Source of the DNA: Sphingobacteriales bacterium
GTDB taxonomy: Bacteria; Bacteroidota; Bacteroidia; Sphingobacteriales; Sphingobacteriaceae
DNA length: 64,000 nucleotides
Assembly (NCBI GenBank): GCA_028288165.1
Contig: JAQBOG010000032.1
Coordinates: 32,754-96,753 of the forward strand
Reading direction: 5' to 3'
Shown here: positions 17,651 through 26,852 of the stretch, piece after piece
Layout: the number at the start of each line of letters is the position of its first letter
How positions within the stretch are numbered: the stretch's first letter is position 1
Program-made: the position numbers and the translations under genes
Notes under the pieces: model-generated
Databases searched by the model: none
Told to the model about the DNA's origin: nothing
The model's input: the letters and a program-made list of their open reading frames with translations, nothing else

Positions 17651-18994
17651 TTATATTCCCGTATAATTAAAAGGATTAATCGTTTTGAGCTCTTCTTTTA
17701 TTTCGTCGGAGATGTTTAAGTTGTCTACAAATTCTGCTATTGTGTTCGCGTTAACTTTAGTATTCGTTCGGGTAAGGTCTTTAAGTGCTTCATAAGGATT
17801 TGGATAGCCTTCGCGTCTTAATATGGTTTGAATTGCCTCAGCTACAACCGCCCAATTATCTTCTAAATGTGCCTTTATTGCATTCTCATTTAATAACAAT
17901 TTATTCAAACCCCGTAAGGTTGATTTAAATGCAATTAATGTGTGAGCAACAGGTACTCCAATATTCCTTAAAACAGTTGAATCGGTAAGATCTCTTTGAA
18001 GTCGGGATATCGGAAGTTTTGCTGCCAAATGTTCGAACATCGCATTAGCCAAACCAAGATTACCTTCTGAGTTTTCAAAATCAATCGGATTCACCTTATG
18101 TGGCATAGCAGAAGAACCTACTTCACCCGCTTTAATACTTTGTTTAAAGTAGTTCATTGAAATATACGTCCACATATCACGGTTAAAATCAATAAGAATA
18201 GTATTGATTCTCTTCAAAGCATCGCAATGAGCCGCAAAATTATCATAATGCTCAATTTGGGTGGTGTATTGTGAGCGATTAAGACTTAGCGTTTTATTGA
18301 TGAAATTATTCGCAAAGTCGACCCAATTTATTTGCGGATATGCGACATGGTGAGCGTTGAAGTTTCCAGTAGCACCACCAAACTTTGCAGAATAAGGTAT
18401 TTGCTTTAATTGAATAAGTTGATTTTCTAATCGTTCAATAAACACTTGAATTTCTTTGCCTAAGCGGGTAGGAGAAGCAGGTTGTCCATGGGTATGAGCA
18501 AGCAATGAAATGTCCTTCCATTCATCAGCCTTGGCTTTTAAATTATTAATCAGCTCATCAAGAATAGGAAAGTAAGAATTTTCTATAGCCAATTTAAAAG
18601 AATGTGGAATAGAAGTATTATTGATATCCTGTGAAGTAAGCCCAAAATGTATAAACTCTTTATACTCACTTAAAGCTAATTTGTCAAAAACCGATTTAAT
18701 GAAATATTCTACAGCCTTAACATCATGATTAGTGGTTCTTTCGATGGTTTTGATCGCTTCAGCATCCACATCACTAAATTTTTTATATACATCCCGTAAG
18801 GCATTAAATTTTGATGAATCAAATGCTTTTAATTGAGGAAGAGGTAATTCACACAAAGCTATAAAGTATTCAATTTCCACATAAACACGGTATTTAATTA
18901 ACGCTCCTTCAGAAAAATAGGTTGATAATTCTTTGGTAGCATTATGATAGCGTCCGTCAATTGGGGAAATCGCTGAAAGTGGAGAAAGTGTCAT
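17651..18994 (-). CDS. purB: Adenylosuccinate lyase
   Basis: PurB catalyses two fumarate-releasing steps: SAICAR to AICAR and adenylosuccinate to AMP, in purine synthesis. The fumarase/aspartase superfamily signature is GSSAMPHKVNPIDFEN, and the N-terminus LSPLSAISPIDGRYH matches the E. coli-type PurB start. The ATG with its complement at 18992-18994 gives 447 residues, normal for this subfamily; an in-frame ATG 16 codons upstream (19042) would add a tail not seen in the family. The active-site loop sequence is intact. Two other purine genes (purK, purE) are 13 kb away. Confidence 0.95.
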   Translation of the reverse strand: MTLSPLSAISPIDGRYHNATKELSTYFSEGALIKYRVYVEIEYFIALCELPLPQLKAFDSSKFNALRDVYKKFSDVDAEAIKTIERTTNHDVKAVEYFIKSVFDKLALSEYKEFIHFGLTSQDINNTSIPHSFKLAIENSYFPILDELINNLKAKADEWKDISLLAHTHGQPASPTRLGKEIQVFIERLENQLIQLKQIPYSAKFGGATGNFNAHHVAYPQINWVDFANNFINKTLSLNRSQYTTQIEHYDNFAAHCDALKRINTILIDFNRDMWTYISMNYFKQSIKAGEVGSSAMPHKVNPIDFENSEGNLGLANAMFEHLAAKLPISRLQRDLTDSTVLRNIGVPVAHTLIAFKSTLRGLNKLLLNENAIKAHLEDNWAVVAEAIQTILRREGYPNPYEALKDLTRTNTKVNANTIAEFVDNLNISDEIKEELKTINPFNYTGI

Positions 18995-19121
18995 TAAATA
19001 TTTTTTTTGCGAAGGTACATTTTTAAAATATTTTAAAATCATTTGAACTGTGTTCGATTTGTAATTGTAGCCGCATTAGTCGGCATTAAGTAAAAATTAA
19101 TTACTCAAAAAATTTTCACAC

Positions 19122-19158
19122 GGAAACTTTGGGATTGAAAAAAGTTTCCATAGTTTTG
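19122..19158 (+). promoter_or_regulatory. Promoter and overlapping inverted-repeat operator of the efflux operon
   Basis: TTG at 19129-19131 and TAGTTTTG at 19151-19158 are 19 bases apart, an exact Bacteroidota promoter. A perfect 9-bp inverted repeat, GGAAACTTT (19122-19130) and AAAGTTTCC (19141-19149), straddles the -33 element and fills the spacer. A repressor bound there would block polymerase; the TetR protein encoded just downstream is the obvious candidate. Confidence 0.75.
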
Positions 19159-19179
19159 TATTACACTTAGGAGGAGACT

Positions 19180-19794
19180 TTGGATTTAAAAAAACATATA
19201 GTAACGGAAGCCGATAATCTTTTTTGCCAATACGGGATAAAGAGTGTGACGATGGATGATATTGCCAAACATCTCGGAATGTCAAAAAAAACTATATATC
19301 AGCATTTTATTGATAAAAATAGCCTGGTCGTCGACTTGATGCGGGAAAAAATGGAAAGCCAGGTTTGCGTGATGGATGAAACCAGCGGTCAATCCATAGA
19401 TGCTGTTAATGAAGTTTTTATTTCTGTAACTAATATGCAGGAGTTATTATCTAAAATGAATCCGATGTTATTTTACGATTTACAGAAATATCACCCGGAA
19501 GCATGGAATCTGTTTAAAGGATTTAGGGAGAATAAGCTTCATAGGGTTATTTATACAAATCTGCAAAGGGGCATAAATGAAGGATATTTTAGGAAAGAAA
19601 TTAACTTAAATATTTTATCACTGATGAGAATCCAACAAATTGATTCCGTTTTTAATCAGTCTACCTACCCTGTTAATCAATTTAATATTACCCAGGTAAT
19701 GACAGAACTAACGGAGCATTATTTATATGGGATATGCACATTAAAAGGGCACAAATTAATTAACAAATACAAACAAATTTTAGAAGACGAATAA
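19180..19794 (+). CDS. TetR/AcrR family transcriptional regulator
   Basis: This 204-residue regulator has an N-terminal TetR helix-turn-helix (VTMDDIAKHLGMSKKTIYQHF, about residues 23-43) and a variable ligand-binding C-terminal part. The start is TTG at 19180: a strong Shine-Dalgarno AGGAGGAG ends four bases before it, unusual in this genome, and the reading begins where the family does. It is the first gene of an operon with an outer-membrane channel, a periplasmic adaptor and an RND pump. The inverted repeat over its promoter suggests that it represses itself and the pump until a substrate binds. Confidence 0.9.
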   Translation: MDLKKHIVTEADNLFCQYGIKSVTMDDIAKHLGMSKKTIYQHFIDKNSLVVDLMREKMESQVCVMDETSGQSIDAVNEVFISVTNMQELLSKMNPMLFYDLQKYHPEAWNLFKGFRENKLHRVIYTNLQRGINEGYFRKEINLNILSLMRIQQIDSVFNQSTYPVNQFNITQVMTELTEHYLYGICTLKGHKLINKYKQILEDE

Positions 19795-19803
19795 TATATA
19801 ATT

Positions 19804-21141
19804 ATGAGATCATTTTTACTAGTATGCCTAACTATTCTAGGCTCTTTTGTTAGAGCTCAAGAAGCGCCGTCCGGGAAAACCTTTCAATTTAATTTGCAGC
19901 AATGTTTGGAATATGCATATGCGAATAATGATTCCTTGAAAAATGCCAAATTGGATATTGAGAGTGCGAATTATAAAGTAAAAGAAACTGTTGGTTTAGG
20001 CTTGCCTCAAATAAGTGGAAGTGCTCAGTTTCAAGACTTTTTAAAAGTGCCAACTACTCTTTTGCCGGGCGAATTTTTTAATCAACCGGGAACATTTATA
20101 CCTGTTAAATTTGGTGTTAAATACCAATCTAATGCGGGAATCAGTGTAAACCAACTGGTTTTCAATGGTACATATTTAGTGGGATTACAAGCGTCAAAGA
20201 CGTTTAAAGAACTCTCACAAAAGAGTTTTGTGAGAACAAAGATTCAAACAGAAATTAATGTTACCAAGGCGTACTACCAAGTTTTAGTTAACGGAGAACA
20301 ATTACGATTGCTTGATGCTAATTTAAGTCAATTGGGAAAGCAACTAGGAGAAACAAAAGAACTAAACAAGCAAGGTTTTGTAGAGAAAATTGACTTAGAC
20401 AGAATACAAGTATTACATAATAATTTATCTACAACGCGTGAGAATGCCATAAGACTTTTAGCGTTAGGGTTGGAGTTATTAAAGTTCCAAACAGGGATGT
20501 CAGCTAATGACAACTTAATAATAGTAGATAAGATTGAAAATATTAATTTTGATGTAAATCAAACGGTCAAAGAAGATACCACTGCTTATAAAAGAAGAAT
20601 TGAATATAGCTTAATTGAAACTCAAGGCAATCTTAACAGACTTGATGTGAAGAGATTAAAATCTTTATACCTGCCTTCCTTGTCAGCATTTGGGAGTTCT
20701 ACATACAATTATCAAGCAGACAAATTCGCTGATTTGTATGACACGAAGTTTCCCACGAGTGTTGTCGGTCTCCAATTAAACGTTCCGATCTTTAGCGGTT
20801 TCCAGCGTTTAAATCAAATTAGGCAAGCGAAGATCGCAGTGCTTAAATCCGACAATATACTACATATGGTAAAGAACGCCCTTCAACTTCAACAAGAAAG
20901 CTCCGGTATTATGTTCCAGAATGGCCTTCAGTCATTAAAGAATCAGAAGCAAAATATGGGCTTAGCTCAAGAAGTTTTACGAGTTTCAAGAATTAAATAT
21001 GAACAGGGAGTTGGTTCAAGTATTGAGGTTACCCAAGCTCAAACAGCTCTTGAACAAGCAGAAAATAATTATATACAGGCGTTGTACAACGCTTTAATCA
21101 GCAAAGTAGATCTTGACCATGCATATGGTCGTATTCAATAA
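19804..21141 (+). CDS. TolC family outer-membrane efflux protein
   Basis: This 445-residue protein is an outer-membrane channel component of a tripartite pump. A signal peptide ends around residues 17-19 (FVRAQ). The rest shows two OEP-type repeats with long helices; FNLQQCLEYAYANNDSLKNAKLDIESA-like text opens the first and VEVTQAQTALEQAENNYIQALYNALISK closes the second, both family hallmarks. It starts nine bases after the regulator's stop and precedes the adaptor and RND genes, so it should form one complex with them. Confidence 0.9.
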   Translation: MRSFLLVCLTILGSFVRAQEAPSGKTFQFNLQQCLEYAYANNDSLKNAKLDIESANYKVKETVGLGLPQISGSAQFQDFLKVPTTLLPGEFFNQPGTFIPVKFGVKYQSNAGISVNQLVFNGTYLVGLQASKTFKELSQKSFVRTKIQTEINVTKAYYQVLVNGEQLRLLDANLSQLGKQLGETKELNKQGFVEKIDLDRIQVLHNNLSTTRENAIRLLALGLELLKFQTGMSANDNLIIVDKIENINFDVNQTVKEDTTAYKRRIEYSLIETQGNLNRLDVKRLKSLYLPSLSAFGSSTYNYQADKFADLYDTKFPTSVVGLQLNVPIFSGFQRLNQIRQAKIAVLKSDNILHMVKNALQLQQESSGIMFQNGLQSLKNQKQNMGLAQEVLRVSRIKYEQGVGSSIEVTQAQTALEQAENNYIQALYNALISKVDLDHAYGRIQ

Positions 21142-21160
21142 TATTATCAATCTTATAATA

Positions 21161-22252
21161 ATGAAAAAATTAGTTTACTTAATAGTAATTGTGTTTATCG
21201 CTTCTTGCGGAGGTAAAGCAACGGATAAAAAAACAGAATTAGCCGATTTGAAAAAGCAACGTTCTGAAATTGATACAAAAATTGCAAAATTGGAGGTAGA
21301 AACTGGCGATGACAAACCAGCAAGCAAAGTTTCCGAGGTGTCAGTTTTAGAAATTCAACCTGAATCATTTAAGAGTTATGTTGAGGTTCAGGGTAAAGTT
21401 GACGCAGAAGAAAATGTTCAGGTAAGTCCTGAAATGGCTGGAGTTGTAACTTCTGTAAACATCGGGATAGGCCAAAATGTATCAAAAGGCCAGGTTCTAG
21501 CTCAAATTGATGACAAAGTACTTCGTCAAAACGTAGCTCAAGTTCAAACTCAGCTTGATTTGGCAAAAAATCTTTTCAATCGCCAAAAAGCGTTATGGGA
21601 TCAAAAAATTGGTACAGAAGTTCAATATTTGAATGTTAAAACTCAAAAAGAAGGACTTGAGAAACAAATAGACATACTGCGCTCACAACTTTCTATGTAT
21701 AAAATCAAAGCTCCAATATCTGGTACGATAGATCAAATGGATTTGAGAATTGGACAAGGTGTATCACCAGGAACCTCAAGTATTCGGATTGTAAATGCTA
21801 GTCATCTGAAAGCAAAAGCATTAGTTGCAGAAACGTATGCTCCAAGAGTAAATCAAGGTGATGAAGTTCAAGTTATCCTGCCAGATGCTCAAGATTCACT
21901 GAAAACAACCTTGACTTTTGCATCGAAAGTAATTGACCCAGTTTCACGAAGCTTTAATGTTGAAGTAAAGTTACCGTCTAAAGCTAGATACAGACCAAAT
22001 ATGTTGGCTATTTTAAAAATTGTTGATTATGTTAACAATAATGCACTTACTATTCCTGTAAATACTATCCAAAAATCTGAAGCAGGAGAGTATGTCTACA
22101 TTGCGGAAAACGGAATAGCAAAACGGACGCCTATTACAACTGATAAGGTATATAATGGTAAAGCGGAAGTTTTATCAGGCTTAAAGCCCGGTGATAAAGT
22201 AATTACTTTCGGTTTTTCAGATTTAAACGAAGGTGATGCTGTTAAATTTTAA
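21161..22252 (+). CDS. RND efflux periplasmic adaptor (HlyD/MFP family lipoprotein)
   Basis: The adaptor links the RND pump to the TolC-like channel. The 363-residue form starting at ATG 21161 has a lipoprotein signal with lipobox IASC, cysteine 12, so it is probably lipid-anchored in the inner membrane. A coiled-coil precedes the barrel-sandwich part (VTSVNIGIGQNVSKGQVLAQID), followed by a helical hairpin and the second lipoyl half (APISGTIDQMDLRIGQGVS). An upstream in-frame ATG at 21113 would bury the signal peptide and is rejected. Confidence 0.9.
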   Translation: MKKLVYLIVIVFIASCGGKATDKKTELADLKKQRSEIDTKIAKLEVETGDDKPASKVSEVSVLEIQPESFKSYVEVQGKVDAEENVQVSPEMAGVVTSVNIGIGQNVSKGQVLAQIDDKVLRQNVAQVQTQLDLAKNLFNRQKALWDQKIGTEVQYLNVKTQKEGLEKQIDILRSQLSMYKIKAPISGTIDQMDLRIGQGVSPGTSSIRIVNASHLKAKALVAETYAPRVNQGDEVQVILPDAQDSLKTTLTFASKVIDPVSRSFNVEVKLPSKARYRPNMLAILKIVDYVNNNALTIPVNTIQKSEAGEYVYIAENGIAKRTPITTDKVYNGKAEVLSGLKPGDKVITFGFSDLNEGDAVKF

Positions 22253-22295
22253 TAGCAATTATAATTATCTAATTACTCATTTCAATCTCAAGTAG

Positions 22296-25200
22296 ATGAA
22301 AGATATATTTAAAGAATTTAAACCATCCAGCTGGGCGATAGAGAATAAAACCGCCGTCTACGTACTAACTGTGATATTAACTATTATGGGTTTAACTGCT
22401 TATAATAGCTTACCTAAAGAGAACTTTCCGGAGATCATAATTCCAAATATTATGGTTATGACTAATTATCCGGGTGCTTCTCCTGCCAATATGGAAAATT
22501 TGGTAACCAAACTTATTGAAAAGGAAATTCGTGGAACAGAGGGGCTCAAAAAGGTTACTTCAAACTCAATTCAAGGCCTTTCGCTGATAACGGCAGAGTT
22601 TAATGCCGACATGGATATCACTGATGCAAAGCAGCGGATTAAGGATGCGGTGGATAAAGCTAAGCCATATTTGCCAAAAGATTTACCTGTGGCACCTCAG
22701 GTTTTTGATGTAAATCTGTCAGACATGCCAATCATGTATGTGAACATTTCCGGAGACTACGATCTGAAAAGCTTAAAAGAATATGCCGATGACCTGGAAG
22801 ATAGGATAGAAGCCCTGAAAGAAATATCTGGTGTTGACATTGTGGGAGCACTTGATCCTGAATATCAGATAAGTGTGGATATGAATAAAATGTCTGCTGC
22901 ACAAATTTCCTTTGGTGACATTCAGCAGGCAGTTCAATCAGAAAACCTAACTTCTCCGGGAGGTTCAGTGAAAATGGATGGTGTAAGGCGTGATATCAGT
23001 GTAAAGCAAGATTTTAAATCAGCCGAAGAAATTGCCAACATCATTATAAAAACTCCTACCGGCGGTTCTGTTTATTTAAGAGACATTGCTGAGGTGAAAG
23101 ATACTTTTAAGGAGCAAAAAAGTTATGCCAGACTGTACGGAAAAAATGTAATTACGCTACAGGTTAAAAAGCGAAGTGGTGAAAATTTGATTGAGGCATC
23201 CAATAATATTAACACTGTAATTAAAGAAATGAAGGGCACAACTTTGCCCAAGGATCTTAATATTACTATTACAGGAGACCAGTCTGATAAAACCAGGGTA
23301 ACATTACATGATTTAATAAACACCATTATTATCGGTTTTGTATTGGTAACGATTATTCTCATGTTTTTTATGGGGGTAACAAACGCCCTTTTTGTTGCGT
23401 TATCTGTACCGTTATCTATGTTTATTGCGTTTATCGCATTGCCTGCACTTGGTGGTATCTTCCATTTCAGCTTTACCATGAACATGATGGTGCTGTTTTC
23501 TTTCTTGTTAGGTTTGGGAATTGTGGTGGATGATGCCATTGTGGTAATCGAAAATACTCACCGTATTTTCGACAACGGTAAGGTTCCAATTAAAGAAGCT
23601 GCCAAAAATGCGGCAGGCGAGGTATTTTTACCGGTATTTTCTGGAACACTTACCACGCTAGCACCATTTATACCCCTTTTGTTTTGGCCTGGAATCATTG
23701 GTGAATTTATGTTCTTCTTGCCAGCAACCTTAATTGTAACCTTGCTGGCGTCACTAGTTGTAGCTTATATCATCAACCCGGTTTTTGCGGTTGACTTTAT
23801 GAAGCCGCATCATGAAGATGAACACCATCGCCCCTCATTTGATAAGCCTGTTAAGAAGGCTCTCATGGTTTTAGTTGGGTTAGCTGTACTTGGTTATCTG
23901 ATCAATTTCGGTATTGGAAACTTTGTAGTACTAATTATCATACTATATTTAATCAATCACTTTTTCCTAACTAACCTTGTTAAGCGTTTTCAGGAATCTA
24001 CCTGGCCAGCTGTTCAGAATAAGTATACAGGTTTGCTGCGTTGGGCTGTAGAGAGGCCAAGAGCATTATTGCTGGGAACTCTGGCATTGTTTGTAGGCAC
24101 AATTATACTTTTCGGCGCTTTGGTAAGCGCTGGTAAGCAAAAAATTGTTTTCTTTCCTGATTCTGACCCGAATTTTATTTACGTTTATGTACAGCTGCCA
24201 ATTGGTACCGATCAGGCTTATACAAATGAGGTTGTCAAAAAAGTAGAGGATAAAGTAACCCAGGTGGTAGGAAAAGGCAATAAAATCGTCTCATCAATTA
24301 TTTCAAATGTAACGGTTGGAGTCACTGATCCACAGGATGCTGACCAAGGCGAATATTTTAACCGGGGAAAAATAACTGTGGCATTTGTTGAATTTGGTGA
24401 GCGTGACGGGGCAAGTACGTCTGTTTATTTAGATAAAATACGACAAGCCGTAAAAGGTATTCCGGGAGCCGCTTTAACGGTTACTAAAGAACAATCTGGA
24501 CCTCCTACAGGCAAGCCCATTTCAATCGAAATCGCAGGTGATGACTTGGATTCACTAGTTAAGACCTCCGAAAATCTCAAAAAGTATTTGGTTGCGAAAC
24601 AAATTGCAGGAATTGAAGAGCTGAAATCGGATTTTCAAAATAATAAACCTGAAATTGTTTTTGATATCAATCGAGAAAGAGCGAATCGCGAAGGTATTTC
24701 AAGTTATATCATTGGTACTAGCTTACGAACCGCTGTGTTCGGAACCGAAATATCTAAGTTTAAAGATGTGAATGACGATTACGAGATTAATCTCCGTGCC
24801 CGTGAAGACCAGCGTAATAATCTTCAAGCGTTAAGAAACATGCGCTTTACCTATCGGGATATGGGAATGGGCGGAATGATTCGTCAGGTGCCTCTGTCTT
24901 CATTTGCCGATATCAATTATGTAAATACGTATGGCGGTATAAAGAGGAAGCAGCAAAAACGCATTGTTGTTTTATCATCGAATGTGCTTGGCGCTTACAA
25001 TCCAAATGAAGTAGTAGCGAATATTCAGAAAGAAATTTTGGATTTCAAAGCTCCGGCAGGTGTGGAGGTAAAAATGGCTGGTGAGCAGGAAGACCAAAAA
25101 GAAACCATGGCTTTTCTCTTTAAAGCCCTGATGATTGCACTTGGTTTGATCTTGATCATTTTAGTTATCCAGTTTAATTCTCTTAGCAAACCCTTGTTTA

Positions 25201-25733
25201 TTTTAACGGAAATATTGTTCTGCTTAATTGGGGTTATTTTAGGATTTGCCATATTTGGAATGCAGATGTCTATCGTAATGTGCGGTGTTGGTATTATTGC
25301 TTTAGTAGGTATCGTGGTACGTAACGGAATTTTGCTGGTTGAATTCACTGATTTGATGGTGGAACAGGGAATGACTGTTAAAGAAGCTGTTGTTGAAGCT
25401 GGCCGTACTCGTATGACACCAGTATTATTAACCGCAACCGCAACTATGCTTGGCTTAATTCCGCTGGCAGTTGGATTGAATATTGATTTTGCTAAATTGT
25501 TTACCGAGTTTAGTCCGCATATCTATTTTGGCGGTGATAGTGTCGCTTTCTGGGGACCGTTATCGTGGACTATGATATTCGGGTTAGGGTTTGCGACATT
25601 TCTGACGTTAATATTGGTGCCATGTATGTATTTACTAGCCGATCGAAATTCAAAGAGTATAAAAAAGTGGTTTTCATCAACGCCAGCAGAACCTCAATAC
25701 AAAGTGGTTGAACCTGAGTTGATTGAGAAGTAA
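22296..25733 (+). CDS. RND family efflux pump permease
   Basis: This 1145-residue proton-driven pump belongs to the AcrB/HAE superfamily. It has the usual 12-helix plan: one helix at the N-terminus, a large periplasmic loop, helices 2-6, a second periplasmic loop and helices 8-12. The TM4 aspartate pair is present in LGIVVDDAIVVIENTHR. An extra His/Asp-rich linker (HHEDEHHRPSF) lies between the two halves around residue 510. With the TolC and HlyD proteins upstream it makes a complete tripartite exporter under TetR control. Substrate is unknown; the sequence looks more like a drug or organic-solute pump than a heavy-metal pump. Confidence 0.92.
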   Translation: MKDIFKEFKPSSWAIENKTAVYVLTVILTIMGLTAYNSLPKENFPEIIIPNIMVMTNYPGASPANMENLVTKLIEKEIRGTEGLKKVTSNSIQGLSLITAEFNADMDITDAKQRIKDAVDKAKPYLPKDLPVAPQVFDVNLSDMPIMYVNISGDYDLKSLKEYADDLEDRIEALKEISGVDIVGALDPEYQISVDMNKMSAAQISFGDIQQAVQSENLTSPGGSVKMDGVRRDISVKQDFKSAEEIANIIIKTPTGGSVYLRDIAEVKDTFKEQKSYARLYGKNVITLQVKKRSGENLIEASNNINTVIKEMKGTTLPKDLNITITGDQSDKTRVTLHDLINTIIIGFVLVTIILMFFMGVTNALFVALSVPLSMFIAFIALPALGGIFHFSFTMNMMVLFSFLLGLGIVVDDAIVVIENTHRIFDNGKVPIKEAAKNAAGEVFLPVFSGTLTTLAPFIPLLFWPGIIGEFMFFLPATLIVTLLASLVVAYIINPVFAVDFMKPHHEDEHHRPSFDKPVKKALMVLVGLAVLGYLINFGIGNFVVLIIILYLINHFFLTNLVKRFQESTWPAVQNKYTGLLRWAVERPRALLLGTLALFVGTIILFGALVSAGKQKIVFFPDSDPNFIYVYVQLPIGTDQAYTNEVVKKVEDKVTQVVGKGNKIVSSIISNVTVGVTDPQDADQGEYFNRGKITVAFVEFGERDGASTSVYLDKIRQAVKGIPGAALTVTKEQSGPPTGKPISIEIAGDDLDSLVKTSENLKKYLVAKQIAGIEELKSDFQNNKPEIVFDINRERANREGISSYIIGTSLRTAVFGTEISKFKDVNDDYEINLRAREDQRNNLQALRNMRFTYRDMGMGGMIRQVPLSSFADINYVNTYGGIKRKQQKRIVVLSSNVLGAYNPNEVVANIQKEILDFKAPAGVEVKMAGEQEDQKETMAFLFKALMIALGLILIILVIQFNSLSKPLFILTEILFCLIGVILGFAIFGMQMSIVMCGVGIIALVGIVVRNGILLVEFTDLMVEQGMTVKEAVVEAGRTRMTPVLLTATATMLGLIPLAVGLNIDFAKLFTEFSPHIYFGGDSVAFWGPLSWTMIFGLGFATFLTLILVPCMYLLADRNSKSIKKWFSSTPAEPQYKVVEPELIEK

Positions 25734-25785
25734 TCGTAACAGTAGCGGTTGCCTCTAAGGTAAAACCGCTTCAAATTTAATTGAT

Positions 25786-25828
25786 AAATCCTCAAGATAA
25801 GCTAAAGCTTCGTTTTGAGGATTTTTTA
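25786..25828 (+). terminator. Terminator of the efflux operon
   Basis: AAATCCTCAA (25786-25795) pairs with TTGAGGATTT (25815-25824), with an inner AAGC/GCTT stem, followed by T residues. A smaller hairpin, AGCGGTT/AACCGCT, sits just before it. Confidence 0.8.
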
Positions 25829-25972
25829 ATTCAGTATAGCTTGTGTCTGCATATTATTGCGAATAGCCATAGTTCGAAAAGTCCTTTGTGTCTGATCTTA
25901 AAGTGATTTCAAAACTTAAGAGTCAACTTAGCCAGCCGTATAGAATTTCTTTATGAAGTTGCTAGGTTTTGT

Positions 25973-26068
25973 GTTAGGGATAGAAATGAAAATCCTTTTT
26001 GCCCTCTACTGAGCGCAGTCGAAGGACGAGGGCAAAAAGATTGCAATGAATAGCCCGCCCGAACACCC
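25973..26068 (+). repeat. Dispersed intergenic repeat (GTTAGGGAT...GCCCGCCCGAAC copy 1)
   Basis: It begins GTTAGGGAT, then GAAAATCCTTTTTGCCCTC, a middle with CTGAGCGCAGTCGAAGG, then GAGGGCAAAAAGATTGCAAT and GCCCGCCCGAAC. TTTTTGCCCTC and GAGGGCAAAAA make a foldback. Related copies lie at 38.7 and 43.2 kb. The remainder of the 437-bp gap after the RND gene shows no gene. Confidence 0.7.
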
Positions 26069-26120
26069 AAAAAGAAGATACCTACAATCGACCTGACGTC
26101 ATCAAAATATTAGGCATAAA

Positions 26121-26153
26121 AAAATCCGCTTTGATATCATCAAAGCGGATTTT
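26121..26153. terminator. Terminator after the 26.2-kb lipoprotein
   Basis: A 15-bp perfect stem (AAAATCCGCTTTGAT and complement) with a three-base loop lies just past the minus-strand lipoprotein stop; the A- and T-tracts allow it to act in both directions. Confidence 0.8.
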
Positions 26154-26170
26154 TATGTTTTTAATCCTAA

Positions 26171-26380
26171 TTATTTCTTAACTGAATCAATTTTAGCATC
26201 AGCAGCTGAATCAACAGTATCAGTTGTAGCAGAAGCGTTAGAATCGATAGAATCTGTAGTTACTTCAGCAGTTGAATCGATAGAATCAGAAGCAGCGTTC
26301 TCAGATTTGTTAGAGTTACAAGCAGCAACAGATAAAGAAATAGCTAGAGCTAAGAAACCGAATTTGAATAAATTTTTCAT
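26171..26380 (-). CDS. Small Ser/Thr/Asp-rich lipoprotein (paralogue 1)
   Basis: This 69-residue protein has a lipoprotein signal (MKNLFKFGFLALAISLSVAAC, cysteine 21 as lipidation site) and a mature part of only about 48 residues, built from imperfect DSIDS/TTDS words rich in Ser, Thr, Asp and Ala. It is low-complexity, probably unfolded and acidic. Its signal peptide is nearly identical to that of the neighbour at 26.6 kb, indicating a recent duplication, though the tails have diverged. A GGTYAC-N15-GTATTAA site lies 35 bases upstream. Function is unknown; surface or periplasmic stress lipoproteins often look like this. Confidence 0.75.
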   Translation of the reverse strand: MKNLFKFGFLALAISLSVAACNSNKSENAASDSIDSTAEVTTDSIDSNASATTDTVDSAADAKIDSVKK

Positions 26381-26414
26381 CGTGATTTTTTTATTTATAT
26401 AAGTAATTTGACAG

Positions 26415-26442
26415 TTAATACCAGTAGCAAAAAAAGGTAACC
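26415..26442 (-). promoter_or_regulatory. Candidate ECF-sigma promoter, site 1
   Basis: On the minus strand GGTTAC, 15 bases, GTATTAA. The GTATTAA box ends 34 bases before the lipoprotein ATG, which suits a transcription start with a leader of about 28 bases. Two further copies with identical spacing lie within 450 bp. Confidence 0.6.
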
Positions 26443-26547
26443 CAAAAAAATAAAATTATTTAAAAATATTTTTTGCCCAACTCTGAAAGCAGATGTTTTC
26501 ATAATTAAGGTTCAATATTGCTAACAAGAATATCAAACCTTAATAAA

Positions 26548-26748
26548 TTACATTTTGCTAGCAGTATCCGTTTTAGTAGTATCCGTTGCACTGCTGTCCA
26601 TCATTGTGCTGTCAGACATGTTCATGCTACTTGAATCAGACATAGTTGTTGAATCAGTTGATTCTGTTCCTTTTTTTGAAGAATCACAAGCAGCAACAGA
26701 TAAAGAAATAGCTAAAGCTAAAAAGCTTAATTTGAAAAGATTTTTCAT
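26548..26748 (-). CDS. Small Ser/Thr/Met/Asp-rich lipoprotein (paralogue 2)
   Basis: This 66-residue protein shares its first 21 residues with the lipoprotein at 26.2 kb (three differences or fewer, lipobox VAAC), but the mature tail is instead rich in Ser, Thr, Met and Asp (SMNMSDSTMMDSSATDTTKT). A plus-strand frame over the same bases is only its shadow: the signal peptide and the paralogy decide the strand. It has its own upstream GGTYAC-N15-GTATTAA site. The sigma factor gene lies divergently 100 bp away. Function is unknown; the Met-rich words could bind metal, but that is speculation. Confidence 0.72.
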   Translation of the reverse strand: MKNLFKLSFLALAISLSVAACDSSKKGTESTDSTTMSDSSSMNMSDSTMMDSSATDTTKTDTASKM

Positions 26749-26781
26749 AATAAAGTGATTTAAATTCCTGTTTGGTTTCTT

Positions 26782-26809
26782 TTAATACCAATAAAAAGAA
26801 AAGGTGACC
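26782..26809 (-). promoter_or_regulatory. Candidate ECF-sigma promoter, site 2
   Basis: On the minus strand GGTCAC, 15 bases, GTATTAA, located 34 bases before the second lipoprotein ATG, the same distance as site 1. The flanking CCTTTT is also shared with site 1. Confidence 0.6.
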
Positions 26810-26852
26810 TTGCATAATTCAATAAAACGCATAAATTTTTTTCCTATCATTG

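Noticed and set aside
23123..23539. 138-codon minus-strand frame inside the RND pump gene
   Set aside because: It is antisense to a strongly conserved permease segment, and its composition is that of a mirrored membrane protein.
26555..26758. Plus-strand frame of 67 codons over the second lipoprotein
   Set aside because: The minus-strand frame has a lipoprotein signal and a close paralogue; the plus frame is its shadow.
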